From NCBI RefSeq assembly GCF_030816715.1, contig NZ_JAUSYH010000001.1, positions 6,324,001 to 6,388,000 of the forward strand: a stretch of 64,000 bases of DNA, read 5' to 3'. Of the stretch, positions 1 to 9,239 are shown one piece after another (the first letter of the stretch is position 1; the number at the start of each line of letters is the position of its first letter). The position numbers and the translations under genes are program-made. This DNA is from Streptomyces achromogenes (GTDB lineage: Bacteria; Actinomycetota; Actinomycetes; Streptomycetales; Streptomycetaceae). The notes under the pieces were generated by a model. It had not been told where the DNA came from. It searched no databases and worked only from the letters and a program-made list of their open reading frames with translations.

Positions 1-3000
1 ACCGCGCGATGATGAACCGCACCCCCACGTCCCGGGCGAACGGCAGCAGTTCGGTCAGCCCCGCCAGCGGGTTGCCGCTCGACGTGGCGACGAGGTCGTA
101 GTCGTCCACGACGACGAACACCGTCGGCCCCCGCCACCAGCTGCGGTCCCGGAGTTGCTGCGCCGTCACGTCGGCCGTCGGCGTCCGGCGCTGCATGAGG
201 TCGGCGAGCGCGGCCATGTGATGGTCCATGGCGTTGGACATCGGGATGTACTCGGCGAGATGGGACGCCGGCGTCACGTCCAGCAGGGAACGCCGGTTGT
301 CGACCACGAACAGCTTGCACTCGTCGCCCGAATACCGCTGCGTGAGCTGCTTGATCAGCAGCCGCAGCAGGTTCGACTTGCCGGACTCGCTCTCGCCGAG
401 GACGAGGAGGAAGGGATCCTGCTCGAAGTCGACGAAGACCGGCTCGAGACGGTCCTCGTCGAGGCCGAAGGCGACCCCGCGGCGCGGGAAGCGGTCACCC
501 GGCGGCAGCGACTCGGCCGGGAACTCCCGTGGCAGCAGCCGTACTTCCGGCGCGGGCGCGGCCTGCCAGTGCCGGGAGACCTCCGCGGCCAGCGCCTGCG
601 TGGCGTCGGACAGCTCGGTGTCCGAGGCGAGGCCGTCGATCCGCGGCACCGCCGCCATGAAGTGCAGCTTCTGGGGCGACTGACCCCGGCCGGGAACGCC
701 CGACGGGACGTTCGCGGCGAGCTTGCGGTCGATCTCGGAGTCCATCGTGTCGCCGAGCCGGAGCTCCAGCCGGTTCATCAGGTGGTCCTTGAGGGCGGCC
801 CTGACCTCCATCGACCGCGACGCCGTCAGCACCAGGTGGATGCCGTAGCCGAGGCCGCGCGCCGCGATCTCGTGGATGACCTGGTCCATCGCCTCGTAGT
901 CCGCGCGGAAGTTGCCCCAGCCGTCGATGACCAGGAAGACGTCCCCCCACGGCTGGTCCGTGACCGAGATCTCGCCCCGGGCCCGCCTGGTCCGGAAGTC
1001 GGCGATCGAGGGAATCCCCGACGCGCGGAAGTACTCCTCGCGGCGGGTCAGGATGCCGTACACCTCCGCCACCGTCCGCCGCACCCGCTCCGGGTCCAGC
1101 CGGGACGCGACCCCGCCCACATGCGGCAGGCCGGCCACCGAGGCCATCCCGCCGCCACCGAAGTCGAGGCCGTAGAACTGCACCTCGTGCGGCGTGTGGG
1201 TGAGGGCGAACGCCGAGATCAGCGTGCGCAGCAGCGTCGACTTGCCGGACTGCGGACCGCCCACGATCTGCATATGGCCGGCCGCGCCGGAGAAGTCGAC
1301 CCACAGGGAGTCACGGCGCTGCTCGAACGGCTTGTCCACCAGACCGACCGGGACGACCAGCCGTCCCGCGCCCTCGTAGCCGGGCTGGGTGAGCCCGCGG
1401 CCCTCCACCGCCGTGAGGCCCGGCAGCAGCGCGTCCAGCGACGGCGGGCTGTCCAGCGGCGGCAGCCACACCTGGTGCGCCGCCGGACCCTGCGCCTCCA
1501 GCCGGCGCACGATCACGTCGAGCACGGTGTCGGCCAGCGCGTCGTCGATCTCCGCGTCACCGGCCGCCCGGGCCTGCGGCACGGCCGCGTACCGCACCGG
1601 CACCTCGGACGAGGTGAAGAGCACCGGCCGCCGGTCCAGCGGCAGCGAACCGCCCCCCGGTGCCGTCCGCTGACCGCCCGAGCGGTAGACCCCGGACACG
1701 TATGCCGCCTTGAACCGCACCATTTCGTCCGTCCCGAACTTCAGGAACCCCGAACCCGGCACATTGGGCAGCGAGTACGCGTCGGGCACGCCCAGCGCCG
1801 CCCGCGACTCCGCGGCGGAGAACGTGCGCAGACCGACGCGGTACGACAGATACGTCTCCAGTCCGCGCAGCCGCCCCTCCTCCAGGCGCTGCGAGGCCAG
1901 CAGCAGATGCACGCCCAGGGAGCGCCCGATCCGGCCGATCTGCACGAACATCTCGATGAAGTCCGGCTTCGCCGTGAGCAGTTCGCTGAACTCGTCGATC
2001 ACCAGCACCAGCGAGGGGATCGGCTGCAGGGCGGCGCCCGCGGCCCGCGCCTTCTCGTAGTCGTGGATGTTGGCGTAGTTGCCCGCGTTGCGCAGCAGCT
2101 CCTGCCGGCGGTTGAGCTCGCCCCTGATGGAGTCGCCCATCCGGTCGACCAGCGTCAGATCGTCCGCCAGGTTGGTGATCACGGCCGCGACGTGCGGCAT
2201 CTGCGCCATGCCCGCGAACGTGGCGCCGCCCTTGAAGTCGGCGAGGACGAAGTTCAGCGTCTCCGACGAGTGCGTCACCGCCAGGCCCAGCACCAGCGTG
2301 CGCAGCAGCTCGGACTTGCCGGAACCGGTGGCGCCCACGCACAGACCGTGCGGGCCCATGCCCTCCTGCGCCGCCTCCTTCAGGTCCAGCATCACCGGAC
2401 GGCCGTCCTCGCCCACCCCGATCGGCACCCGCAGCCGCTCGGCCAGCGAACGCGGCCGCCAGGTGCGCTGTGTGTCCACCGACGCCGCGTCGCCGAGGTT
2501 CAGCAGTTCGGTGAACTCCAGGTTGGCCAGCAGCGGCTCGTCGTCATCGCCGCCGGAGGCCATCCGCAGCGGCGCGAGCTGCCGGGCGAGCGCCTCCGCG
2601 GACTCCGGCGACAGCACGTCGGGCGTCCCCTCGTACACGGCCCCGTGCCCCGACTCCAGCCGCAGCGCGCCTGGCTGTACGACGATGTCGAGCTCGCCGC
2701 CCGCTCCCGTCAGCTCGCCGGGGACGATCTCGAGGACCGTCACGCCCTGCAGTCCCTCGGGGTTGGCCAGGACCGAGTCCTGGGGGAGCGACACACCGTC
2801 CAGGATCACGACCACGTGCGGCTCGTCGGGCAGCGGCGTCGCGTTCGGGTGGAAGCGCGGCCGCCCGGTCAGCCGGGAACCGAGCAGGCTCTCCAGCTCA
2901 CGGGTCTTCGAGCCGATCAGCCGGCGGCTGCCCGCCCCGTCCACGGCGCCGGGCGCCTGGACGTGCGGCAGCCACTTCGCCCACTCCCAGTGCGGCAGTT

Positions 3001-3751
3001 CGTCCCGGCCCGCCGCGACCACCAGCACCAGGTCCTCGGACGAGTGCAGCGCGGCCAGCGAACCGGCCAGGGCCCGGGCGCAGGAACGGACCGAGTCCGC
3101 CTCGCCGCTGACCGTCACGTGGTAGAAGGCGCGCAGGGAGACCGCCATCGGCAGGTCGTCCAGACTGTCGTGCACGGCGAGGAAACGCTGCAGCGCGCCC
3201 GCCGTCAACGGCTCCAGCTGCTCCACCGGACCGGTCTCCGGAGCGACCAGCGGGGTGGCCAGGGCCTGGGCGCCGAGGCCCACCCGGACCTGCCCGAAGT
3301 CCTCGTCCCCGGGCCGCCGTTCCCACACCCGGCTGCCCTCTGCTACCAGCGCCCACAGCTGCTCCGGGGAGGGGTGCAGGTAGTACTGCGCGTCACGCTG
3401 CGCCCGCGCGGTGTCGAGCGCGGTACGCCGGGTCTGCGCCAGGTAGCTGAGGTAGTCCCGGCGCAGATCCGCCAACTGCCCCTGCGAACCGCGCCGGAAG
3501 CGCACGACCATGGCGATCGACATGGCCACCGTCGAGGCGATCATGACCATGCCCATGATGCGCATGAACGGCTGCCCGCTCGTGAAGAAGAAGACCACCG
3601 AACCGCCCATGCCGAGCGTCGGCAGCAGTTGCATCAGCACGCTCTCCTGATGCCCCCGCGGCAACTCGGGCGGAGGCTGCAGGACGACCTCGCCCATGGG
3701 CACCTCGGACGGCAGCGCCCTGGGCGGACGCTTCACGACGATGTGGCTCAC
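1..3751 (-). CDS. eccC: EccC-type FtsK/SpoIIIE ATPase of the type VII secretion system (3' end cut off by window start)
   Basis: The gene reads leftwards from a GTG at 3751 (AAGGGG about 10 nt upstream) and runs off the window after about 1250 residues; family members are about 1300, so only the C-terminus is missing. Two hydrophobic segments near residues 45-80 are followed by three FtsK/SpoIIIE ATPase domains. Their P-loops are GATGSGKS (near residue 475), GGPQSGKS (near 835) and GESESGKS (near 1122). Domain 1 has a full Walker B (VIDEFSE, near 584). Domains 2 and 3 read VIDGWG and VVDDYD, without the usual catalytic Glu, as is known for EccC, where only domain 1 is strongly catalytic. EccC is the membrane motor that recruits WXG100 substrates such as EsxA/EsxB. 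It is divergent from eccD, which completes the ESX signature; EsxA/B, EccB, EccE and MycP are not in the window. Confidence 0.95.
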   Translation of the reverse strand, partial: MSHIVVKRPPRALPSEVPMGEVVLQPPPELPRGHQESVLMQLLPTLGMGGSVVFFFTSGQPFMRIMGMVMIASTVAMSIAMVVRFRRGSQGQLADLRRDYLSYLAQTRRTALDTARAQRDAQYYLHPSPEQLWALVAEGSRVWERRPGDEDFGQVRVGLGAQALATPLVAPETGPVEQLEPLTAGALQRFLAVHDSLDDLPMAVSLRAFYHVTVSGEADSVRSCARALAGSLAALHSSEDLVLVVAAGRDELPHWEWAKWLPHVQAPGAVDGAGSRRLIGSKTRELESLLGSRLTGRPRFHPNATPLPDEPHVVVILDGVSLPQDSVLANPEGLQGVTVLEIVPGELTGAGGELDIVVQPGALRLESGHGAVYEGTPDVLSPESAEALARQLAPLRMASGGDDDEPLLANLEFTELLNLGDAASVDTQRTWRPRSLAERLRVPIGVGEDGRPVMLDLKEAAQEGMGPHGLCVGATGSGKSELLRTLVLGLAVTHSSETLNFVLADFKGGATFAGMAQMPHVAAVITNLADDLTLVDRMGDSIRGELNRRQELLRNAGNYANIHDYEKARAAGAALQPIPSLVLVIDEFSELLTAKPDFIEMFVQIGRIGRSLGVHLLLASQRLEEGRLRGLETYLSYRVGLRTFSAAESRAALGVPDAYSLPNVPGSGFLKFGTDEMVRFKAAYVSGVYRSGGQRTAPGGGSLPLDRRPVLFTSSEVPVRYAAVPQARAAGDAEIDDALADTVLDVIVRRLEAQGPAAHQVWLPPLDSPPSLDALLPGLTAVEGRGLTQPGYEGAGRLVVPVGLVDKPFEQRRDSLWVDFSGAAGHMQIVGGPQSGKSTLLRTLISAFALTHTPHEVQFYGLDFGGGGMASVAGLPHVGGVASRLDPERVRRTVAEVYGILTRREEYFRASGIPSIADFRTRRARGEISVTDQPWGDVFLVIDGWGNFRADYEAMDQVIHEIAARGLGYGIHLVLTASRSMEVRAALKDHLMNRLELRLGDTMDSEIDRKLAANVPSGVPGRGQSPQKLHFMAAVPRIDGLASDTELSDATQALAAEVSRHWQAAPAPEVRLLPREFPAESLPPGDRFPRRGVAFGLDEDRLEPVFVDFEQDPFLLVLGESESGKSNLLRLLIKQLTQRYSGDECKLFVVDNRRSLLDVTPASHLAEYIPMSNAMDHHMAALADLMQRRTPTADVTAQQLRDRSWWRGPTVFVVVDDYDLVATSSGNPLAGLTELLPFARDVGVRFIIAR

Positions 3752-3971
3752 TGCTCACCAATCCCCTTGCGAGGCCCCCGGGAAGTACCGTCCGCCACCC
3801 CGTGTCAGGCGGACGCAGGCCGCCGCGTGATCCTACTGACTGCTGGTACCACCGCGGGGCGGTAGGGTGCCGGATGTTCGCGTGAGCACACCGCGGGCCG
3901 CGCGACCGCACGAACCTGCGCGGGACCTTCACGCAGCCGACGCGAGACCATCACTGAGGGGGAGCAGCAGG

Positions 3972-5483
3972 GTGAGCATCACGACCTCCGCGGCAGCCAC
4001 CGGAGAGGGACGCGGCGCCGCAGCCGCGCCCGCGGCGGGGACGGGACTCGGCTTCTGCCGGGTCACCATCGTCGCCCCCGACAGCCGGATCGACGTGGCG
4101 CTGCCCGACGACATCCCGGTCGCCGACCTCTACCCGGAGATCCTCCGGCTCGCCCGGCAGAGCCCCGCCGAGGGCGCGCCGGTCGGTTACACCCTCGTCC
4201 GCCGGGACGGCTCCGTCCTCGACAGCTCGCGTTCGTTCGCCGCCCAGCACATCCTCGACGGCGAACTCCTCACGCTGCGCCCGTTCTCCGAGTCGCTGCC
4301 GCCCGCCGTCTTCGACGACGTGTCCGACGCGGTCGCCTCGGCCGTCACGCGCGAGCACACCCTGTGGAGCGGCGAACTGACCCGCACCGCGGGCCTCGTC
4401 GGCGGAAGCGTGCTGCCGGCCCTGCTCGCCTTCGTGGCGTGGAACGGCGACCCGCGCCACGACATGAACAGCCTGCCCGGCGTCCTCGCCGCCGTCGTCG
4501 GCGTCCTGCTCGTCGCCCTCGCCGGCGTCCGGGCCCGCGTCTACGACGACCGCGGCTCCGCGATCGCCCTGGGCCTCGGCGCCCTGCCCAACGTGGCGGT
4601 GGCGGGCTCCGGACTCCTCCCGCTCGCCGACGGCCAGGGCATCGGCAAGCTGCAGTTCCTGCTGGCGTGCGCGGCGGTTCTGCTGGCGTCGGTGCTGCTG
4701 ACCCTGTGCTCCCCGCGCGGCGACGGCCCGTTCGTCGCGTTCGTGGTCGCGTCGGGCGCAGGCCTCGCGGCGGTGTTCGCGGCGATGCTCGCGCACTGGA
4801 GCCCGGCCGAGACCGCCGCGCTGTGCGCCCCAGTCGGCGTGGGCGCGCTGGCGTTCCTGCCCGGCCTGTCCATGCGCTTCGCCCGCCTGCCGATCGGCTT
4901 CGACGCCCCGGACTCCGCCTCGCGCCGCGCCTACGGCGCCGATCCCACGCCCCGGGAACCGGTCGACGCCGAGCGGATCGCCGCGCAGGCCCGCCGCGGC
5001 CACGAACTCCTGGTGGGCCTGGTCGGCGGTTGCGCGGCGATCACCGTCGGCGCCTGCGCGGTCCTCGGGTTCTCGGACGGCGTCTGGGCCCAGCTGCTCG
5101 CGCTGGCCACGGGCATCGCGCTGCTGATGCGCGCCCACCTCTTCCGCTACACCGCGCAAGTCGCCCCGGTGCTGGCCGCGGGCCTCGGCTCGCTCGTGCT
5201 CCTCGGACTCGGCCTGGCGCTCAACCCGCCCCACTCGGTGATCCGCGCCGCCCTCACCGGCGACCGCGCCGACCTGGACATCCGCACGGTCTGGCTGGTC
5301 GCCGCCGTCGCAGCCGCCGCCGCGATCGTCACCTCGATCGGCCTGATCACCTCGCGGGGCGGCCTCACCCCGTTCTGGGGCCGCTTCATGGAGATCGCCG
5401 AGGGCTTCGTCCTGCTGACGCTGGTGCCGCTGGCCCTGGCCGTCTTCGACGTGTACGCGGCAGTCCGCTCGATGACCGGCTGA
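3972..5483 (+). CDS. eccD: EccD-type type VII secretion integral membrane protein
   Basis: A 503-residue protein starting at GTG 3972, with a purine-rich ribosome-binding region (gaggggg) shortly upstream; in-frame codons further upstream look non-coding. Residues about 27-105 form a ubiquitin-like (YukD) domain carrying VTIVAPDSRIDVALPDD. The rest is a series of about 11 hydrophobic helices ending in a membrane segment at the extreme C-terminus, the standard EccD plan. EccD forms the bulk of the membrane channel around EccC. The start lies 220 bp from the divergent eccC start, so the two are probably co-regulated from the shared gap. Confidence 0.93.
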   Translation: MSITTSAAATGEGRGAAAAPAAGTGLGFCRVTIVAPDSRIDVALPDDIPVADLYPEILRLARQSPAEGAPVGYTLVRRDGSVLDSSRSFAAQHILDGELLTLRPFSESLPPAVFDDVSDAVASAVTREHTLWSGELTRTAGLVGGSVLPALLAFVAWNGDPRHDMNSLPGVLAAVVGVLLVALAGVRARVYDDRGSAIALGLGALPNVAVAGSGLLPLADGQGIGKLQFLLACAAVLLASVLLTLCSPRGDGPFVAFVVASGAGLAAVFAAMLAHWSPAETAALCAPVGVGALAFLPGLSMRFARLPIGFDAPDSASRRAYGADPTPREPVDAERIAAQARRGHELLVGLVGGCAAITVGACAVLGFSDGVWAQLLALATGIALLMRAHLFRYTAQVAPVLAAGLGSLVLLGLGLALNPPHSVIRAALTGDRADLDIRTVWLVAAVAAAAAIVTSIGLITSRGGLTPFWGRFMEIAEGFVLLTLVPLALAVFDVYAAVRSMTG

Positions 5484-5557
5484 CCCTCGGGCGACGGGAA
5501 CACGGGGCACGCGGGCAAGGGCAAGAGACCGACAGCAGCATCGCCCGACGCCCCGAG

Positions 5558-5603
5558 GTGCCCGGGCCCGCCGTCCGGGCCCCCGGACGGCGGGCCCGGG
5601 CAC
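5558..5603. terminator. Bidirectional terminator between eccD and the DUF397 gene
   Basis: A perfect 22-bp inverted repeat (arms 5558-5579 and 5582-5603, almost no loop) lies between two convergent genes. There is no T-run, which is usual for GC-rich actinobacterial terminators. Confidence 0.85.
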
Positions 5604-5619
5604 CCTCCGGAAGCGCGGC

Positions 5620-5952
5620 CTACTCCGTGGCCTCCACAGCCTCCGTCGTCTCCGCCCCCTCCGTCGCCGTCCCGCCGTTGTGCGGCGCCGGCTCCAGGTC
5701 GAACTCGCCGTCCCGGGCGCCCAGCACGAAGGCACGCCACTCCGCCTCGGTGTAACGCAGCACCGTCCCCGGGTCGAGCGAGGACCGCATCGCCACAGCG
5801 CCCTCGGGCAGACTGGCGATCTCGACGCGCTCCTCGTGCTCCTCCGTGCCCGGCGCGCTCTGCCACTCGACACCGGAGATGTCGAGCGCGTACAGCTCGT
5901 CCCGCTCCCGCTCCTTGCGCGCTTTGACTGCCATGTCCTCGGCATCGGCCAT
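5620..5952 (-). CDS. DUF397 domain protein
   Basis: A 110-residue acidic protein whose centre (SGVEWQSA ... VEIASLP ... VAMRSSLDPGTVLRYTEAEWRAFVLGARDGEFD) matches the DUF397 family abundant in Streptomyces. DUF397 proteins are commonly encoded beside an XRE/DUF5753 regulator and some are regulator partners or antitoxin-like. Here the copy is solitary: no XRE gene is adjacent. The first ATG (5952) is followed six codons later by a second ATG (5934) that could also serve. The C-terminus is Glu/Thr-rich low complexity. It converges on eccD and shares its terminator. Function is unknown. Confidence 0.85.
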   Translation of the reverse strand: MADAEDMAVKARKERERDELYALDISGVEWQSAPGTEEHEERVEIASLPEGAVAMRSSLDPGTVLRYTEAEWRAFVLGARDGEFDLEPAPHNGGTATEGAETTEAVEATE

Positions 5953-6322
5953 GTCGGCTCCGACCCTTTCCTCTGAGTTCCCACTGCCCCAACGAGCTGC
6001 AGCGCCACCCTACTTGCCGGCGTTCCCCCAGCTCAGAGGTTCTTCCGTTACGTTCCGTCCGGCCGGTGTCGCCCGTACACTGCCCCCGGCCAGGCGAGCG
6101 CGGCCCGGCCGTCCGCCGCGATATCCGGGCAGGTCGGGCGCACCGGCCTGATACCCTGGCTCTCGGCCGTTTGTGTACGCACCCCCGGAAGCCCTCTCAG
6201 GCAGCCCCTGAAGGTTCTGGAGGTCGCGCCCAGCGGATCCCCGCCTCCCGAGTAACGGAAGCTCCCCCGAGACCAAGACCGGGGGCACTCGGTGGCCACT
6301 GAAAAGACTACGAGGAGTACGC
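5953..6322 (+). promoter_or_regulatory. Gene-free region carrying the rpsO promoter/leader
   Basis: About 370 bp between the DUF397 start and rpsO, with no credible coding sequence. A tacact hexamer near 6076 could be a -10 for a rightward promoter, but no convincing -35 is visible. A short hairpin (ccccc/ggggg arms around 6265-6285) precedes the rpsO ribosome-binding site by about 30 nt and may be part of a leader structure. Confidence 0.4.
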
Positions 6323-6610
6323 GTGCCGCTCGACGCCGCTACGAAGAAGCAGCTCATCAGCGAGTTCGGTCAGAAGGAGGGCGACACCGGCTCTCCCGAG
6401 GTCCAGGTCGCCATGCTGTCCCGCCGGATCTCGGACCTGACCGAGCACCTCAAGACGCACAAGCACGACCACCACTCCCGTCGTGGTCTGCTGATCCTGG
6501 TCGGCCAGCGTCGCCGCCTGCTGCAGTACCTCGCCAAGAAGGACATCCAGCGCTTCCGTGCGCTGGTCGACCGCCTCGGCATCCGCCGCGGTGCGGCGGG
6601 CGCCAAGTAG
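6323..6610 (+). CDS. rpsO: 30S ribosomal protein S15
   Basis: A 95-residue protein of exact family length, starting at GTG 6323 behind a gaggag ribosome-binding site. It carries the S15 signature (GDTGSPEVQVAMLSRRI, then HKHDHHSRRGLL and RRRLLQYL). S15 binds the central domain of 16S rRNA and nucleates the small-subunit platform. The gene sits directly upstream of pnp, the widely conserved rpsO-pnp pairing. Confidence 0.98.
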   Translation: MPLDAATKKQLISEFGQKEGDTGSPEVQVAMLSRRISDLTEHLKTHKHDHHSRRGLLILVGQRRRLLQYLAKKDIQRFRALVDRLGIRRGAAGAK

Positions 6611-6622
6611 GACGCCGTGAGG

Positions 6623-6653
6623 GGAGCGGTTCCCGACAGATCGGGACCGCTCC
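6623..6653 (+). terminator. Terminator-like hairpin after rpsO
   Basis: Arms ggagcggttcccga and tcgggaccgctcc (one bulge) are followed by cttt. It lies 12 nt after the rpsO stop. In the rpsO-pnp arrangement such a terminator is typically leaky, so pnp is read both from rpsO and from its own promoter. Confidence 0.75.
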
Positions 6654-7019
6654 CTTTGCTGTACACCTCGATGCGCACCACTGCGGTACGCATCGGCACG
6701 CACCACCGACAGGGCCCGTCGTACGCCCGACCGTGGAGCGGAACGTGCGGAGTGTCACCGACGCTTTGTAGTGTGGTAGCACAACGCCATACGTACGACA
6801 CAGCGTGATGACGTGTACTCACTGCGGGTAGACGTCACCACGCACACGAACGAGGAGAAGCGCGCCCAGCCGCCGCCGGTCCTCGGTAGTGGCCCCCGGG
6901 CGAGAGAACCCCGGGTGCTTCGATCGAAGACCGGCCCGCACCGAGCGCTTCTCCGCCACCGTCCCCCTGCCACACGGGCAGCGAGGGACGAAAGACGACA
7001 AGTAACGGAGAAAATGCTA
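6654..7019 (+). promoter_or_regulatory. pnp upstream region with candidate promoter and leader structure
   Basis: About 370 bp without a credible gene. TTGTAG (6766-6771), 17 nt, then ATACGT (6789-6794) is a plausible but weak promoter. Downstream, a cccggg...cccggg hairpin (about 6895-6915) is followed by the palindrome cttcgatcgaag (6918-6929), which would structure the leader. pnp leaders are known targets of RNase III/PNPase autoregulation in other bacteria; whether that applies here is inference. Confidence 0.4.
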
Positions 7020-9239
7020 GTGGAGAACGAGACCCACTACGCCGAGGCCGTCATCGACAACGGCACCTTCGGCACCCGCACCATCCGCTTCGAGACGGGC
7101 CGCCTGGCCAAGCAGGCCGCCGGCTCCGCCGTGGCGTACCTGGACGACGACACCATGGTGCTGTCGGCCACCACCGCCTCCAAGAACCCCAAGGACCAGC
7201 TCGACTTCTTCCCCCTCACGGTGGACGTCGAGGAGCGGATGTACGCCGCCGGCAAGATCCCCGGCAGCTTCTTCCGCCGTGAGGGCCGTCCCTCCGAGGA
7301 CGCCATCCTCACCTGCCGCCTGATCGACCGCCCGCTGCGCCCGTCCTTCCGCAAGGGCCTGCGCAACGAGATCCAGGTCGTCGCCACCATCATGGCGCTC
7401 AACCCCGACCACCTGTACGACGTCGTGGCGATCAACGCCGCCTCCGCGTCCACCCAGCTGGCCGGCCTGCCCTTCTCCGGCCCGATCGGCGGCGTCCGCG
7501 TCGCGCTGATCAACGGCCAGTGGGTCGCGTTCCCGACGCACACCGAGCTCGAGGACGCCGTCTTCGACATGGTGGTCGCCGGCCGCGTCCTGGAGGACGG
7601 CGACGTCGCCATCATGATGGTCGAGGCCGAGGCCACCGAGAAGACCATCCAGCTCGTCGCGGGCGGCGCCGAGGCGCCGACCGAGGAGGTCGTCGCCGCC
7701 GGTCTGGACGCCGCGAAGCCCTTCATCAAGGTGCTCTGCAAGGCCCAGGCCGACCTCGCCGCCAAGGCCGCGAAGCCGACCGGCGACTTCCCGGTCTTCC
7801 TCGACTACCAGGACGACATCCTGGAGGCGCTGTCCGCCGCCGTCCGCCCGGAGCTCGCCTCCGCGCTGACCATCGCCGGCAAGCAGGACCGCGAGGCCGA
7901 GCTCGACCGCGTCAAGGCGCTCGCCGCCGAGAAGCTCCTCCCGGAGTTCGAGGGCCGCGAGAAGGAGATCTCCGCCGCGTACCGCTCGCTCACCAAGCAG
8001 CTGGTCCGCGAGCGCGTGATCAAGGAGAAGACCCGCATCGACGGCCGCGGCGTCACGGACATCCGTACGCTCGCCGCCGAGGTCGAGGCCATCCCGCGCG
8101 TGCACGGCTCGGCGCTGTTCGAGCGTGGCGAGACCCAGATCCTGGGCGTCACCACCCTCAACATGCTCCGCATGGAGCAGCAGCTGGACACCCTCTCCCC
8201 GGTGACCCGCAAGCGCTACATGCACAACTACAACTTCCCGCCGTACTCCGTCGGTGAGACCGGCCGCGTGGGCTCCCCCAAGCGCCGCGAGATCGGCCAC
8301 GGCGCCCTCGCCGAGCGCGCCATCGTGCCGGTCCTGCCGACGCGCGAGGAGTTCCCCTACGCGATCCGTCAGGTGTCCGAGGCCCTCGGCTCCAACGGCT
8401 CGACGTCCATGGGCTCGGTCTGCGCCTCCACCATGTCGCTGCTGAACGCCGGTGTGCCCCTGAAGGCCCCCGTCGCCGGCATCGCCATGGGCCTGATCTC
8501 CCAGGAGATCAACGGCGAGACGCACTACGTCGCCCTCACCGACATCCTCGGTGCGGAGGACGCCTTCGGCGACATGGACTTCAAGGTCGCCGGCACCAAG
8601 GAGTTCGTCACCGCCCTCCAGCTCGACACCAAGCTGGACGGCATCCCGGCCTCCGTCCTGGCCGCGGCCCTCAAGCAGGCCCGCGACGCCCGCCTCCACA
8701 TCCTCGACGTGATGATGGAAGCGATCGACACGCCGGACGAGATGTCCCCCAACGCCCCGCGGATCATCACCGTCAAGATCCCGGTGGACAAGATCGGTGA
8801 GGTCATCGGCCCGAAGGGCAAGATGATCAACCAGATCCAGGAGGACACCGGCGCCGAGATCACGATCGAGGACGACGGCACCATCTACATCGGTGCCCAG
8901 GTCGGCTCGCAGGCCGAGGCCGCCCGCGCCACGATCAACGGCATCGCCAACCCGACCATGCCGGAGGTCGGCGAGCGCTACCTGGGCACGGTCGTCAAGA
9001 CCACGACCTTCGGTGCGTTCGTGTCGCTGCTCCCGGGCAAGGACGGTCTGCTGCACATCTCGCAGATCCGCAAGCTCGCCGGCGGCAAGCGCGTGGAGAA
9101 CGTCGAGGACGTGCTCGGCGTGGGCTCCAAGGTCCAGGTCGAGATCGCCGAGATCGACTCCCGCGGCAAGCTCTCCCTGATCCCCGTGATCGAGGGCGAG
9201 GAAGCCGCCGAGGACGCGAAGGACGACTCCGACAAGTGA
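7020..9239 (+). CDS. pnp: Polynucleotide phosphorylase (bifunctional guanosine pentaphosphate synthetase/PNPase)
   Basis: A 739-residue 3'-5' phosphorolytic exoribonuclease, which in Streptomyces is also the principal RNA poly(A) polymerase. It has two RNase PH domains (about 10-150 and 330-480), a KH domain (about 579-627, IGEVIGPKGKMINQIQ) and an S1 domain (about 650-720). GTG 7020 is preferred over ATG 7014 because GGAG at 7007-7010 is 9 nt from the GTG but only 3 nt from the ATG, and because homologues begin with ENETHY. The stop overlaps the next start by 4 nt (GTGA), so the protease gene is translationally coupled. Confidence 0.97.
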   Translation: MENETHYAEAVIDNGTFGTRTIRFETGRLAKQAAGSAVAYLDDDTMVLSATTASKNPKDQLDFFPLTVDVEERMYAAGKIPGSFFRREGRPSEDAILTCRLIDRPLRPSFRKGLRNEIQVVATIMALNPDHLYDVVAINAASASTQLAGLPFSGPIGGVRVALINGQWVAFPTHTELEDAVFDMVVAGRVLEDGDVAIMMVEAEATEKTIQLVAGGAEAPTEEVVAAGLDAAKPFIKVLCKAQADLAAKAAKPTGDFPVFLDYQDDILEALSAAVRPELASALTIAGKQDREAELDRVKALAAEKLLPEFEGREKEISAAYRSLTKQLVRERVIKEKTRIDGRGVTDIRTLAAEVEAIPRVHGSALFERGETQILGVTTLNMLRMEQQLDTLSPVTRKRYMHNYNFPPYSVGETGRVGSPKRREIGHGALAERAIVPVLPTREEFPYAIRQVSEALGSNGSTSMGSVCASTMSLLNAGVPLKAPVAGIAMGLISQEINGETHYVALTDILGAEDAFGDMDFKVAGTKEFVTALQLDTKLDGIPASVLAAALKQARDARLHILDVMMEAIDTPDEMSPNAPRIITVKIPVDKIGEVIGPKGKMINQIQEDTGAEITIEDDGTIYIGAQVGSQAEAARATINGIANPTMPEVGERYLGTVVKTTTFGAFVSLLPGKDGLLHISQIRKLAGGKRVENVEDVLGVGSKVQVEIAEIDSRGKLSLIPVIEGEEAAEDAKDDSDK

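Noticed and set aside
155..3865. A 1236-codon open frame on the plus strand opposite eccC.
   Set aside because: It is the antisense shadow of eccC: Arg/Gly/His-rich composition, no domain, no ribosome-binding site, while the minus strand encodes a clear three-domain EccC.
7014..7019. ATG 7014 as the pnp start.
   Set aside because: GGAG is only 3 nt away, whereas GTG 7020 has 9-nt spacing and matches the known N-terminus.
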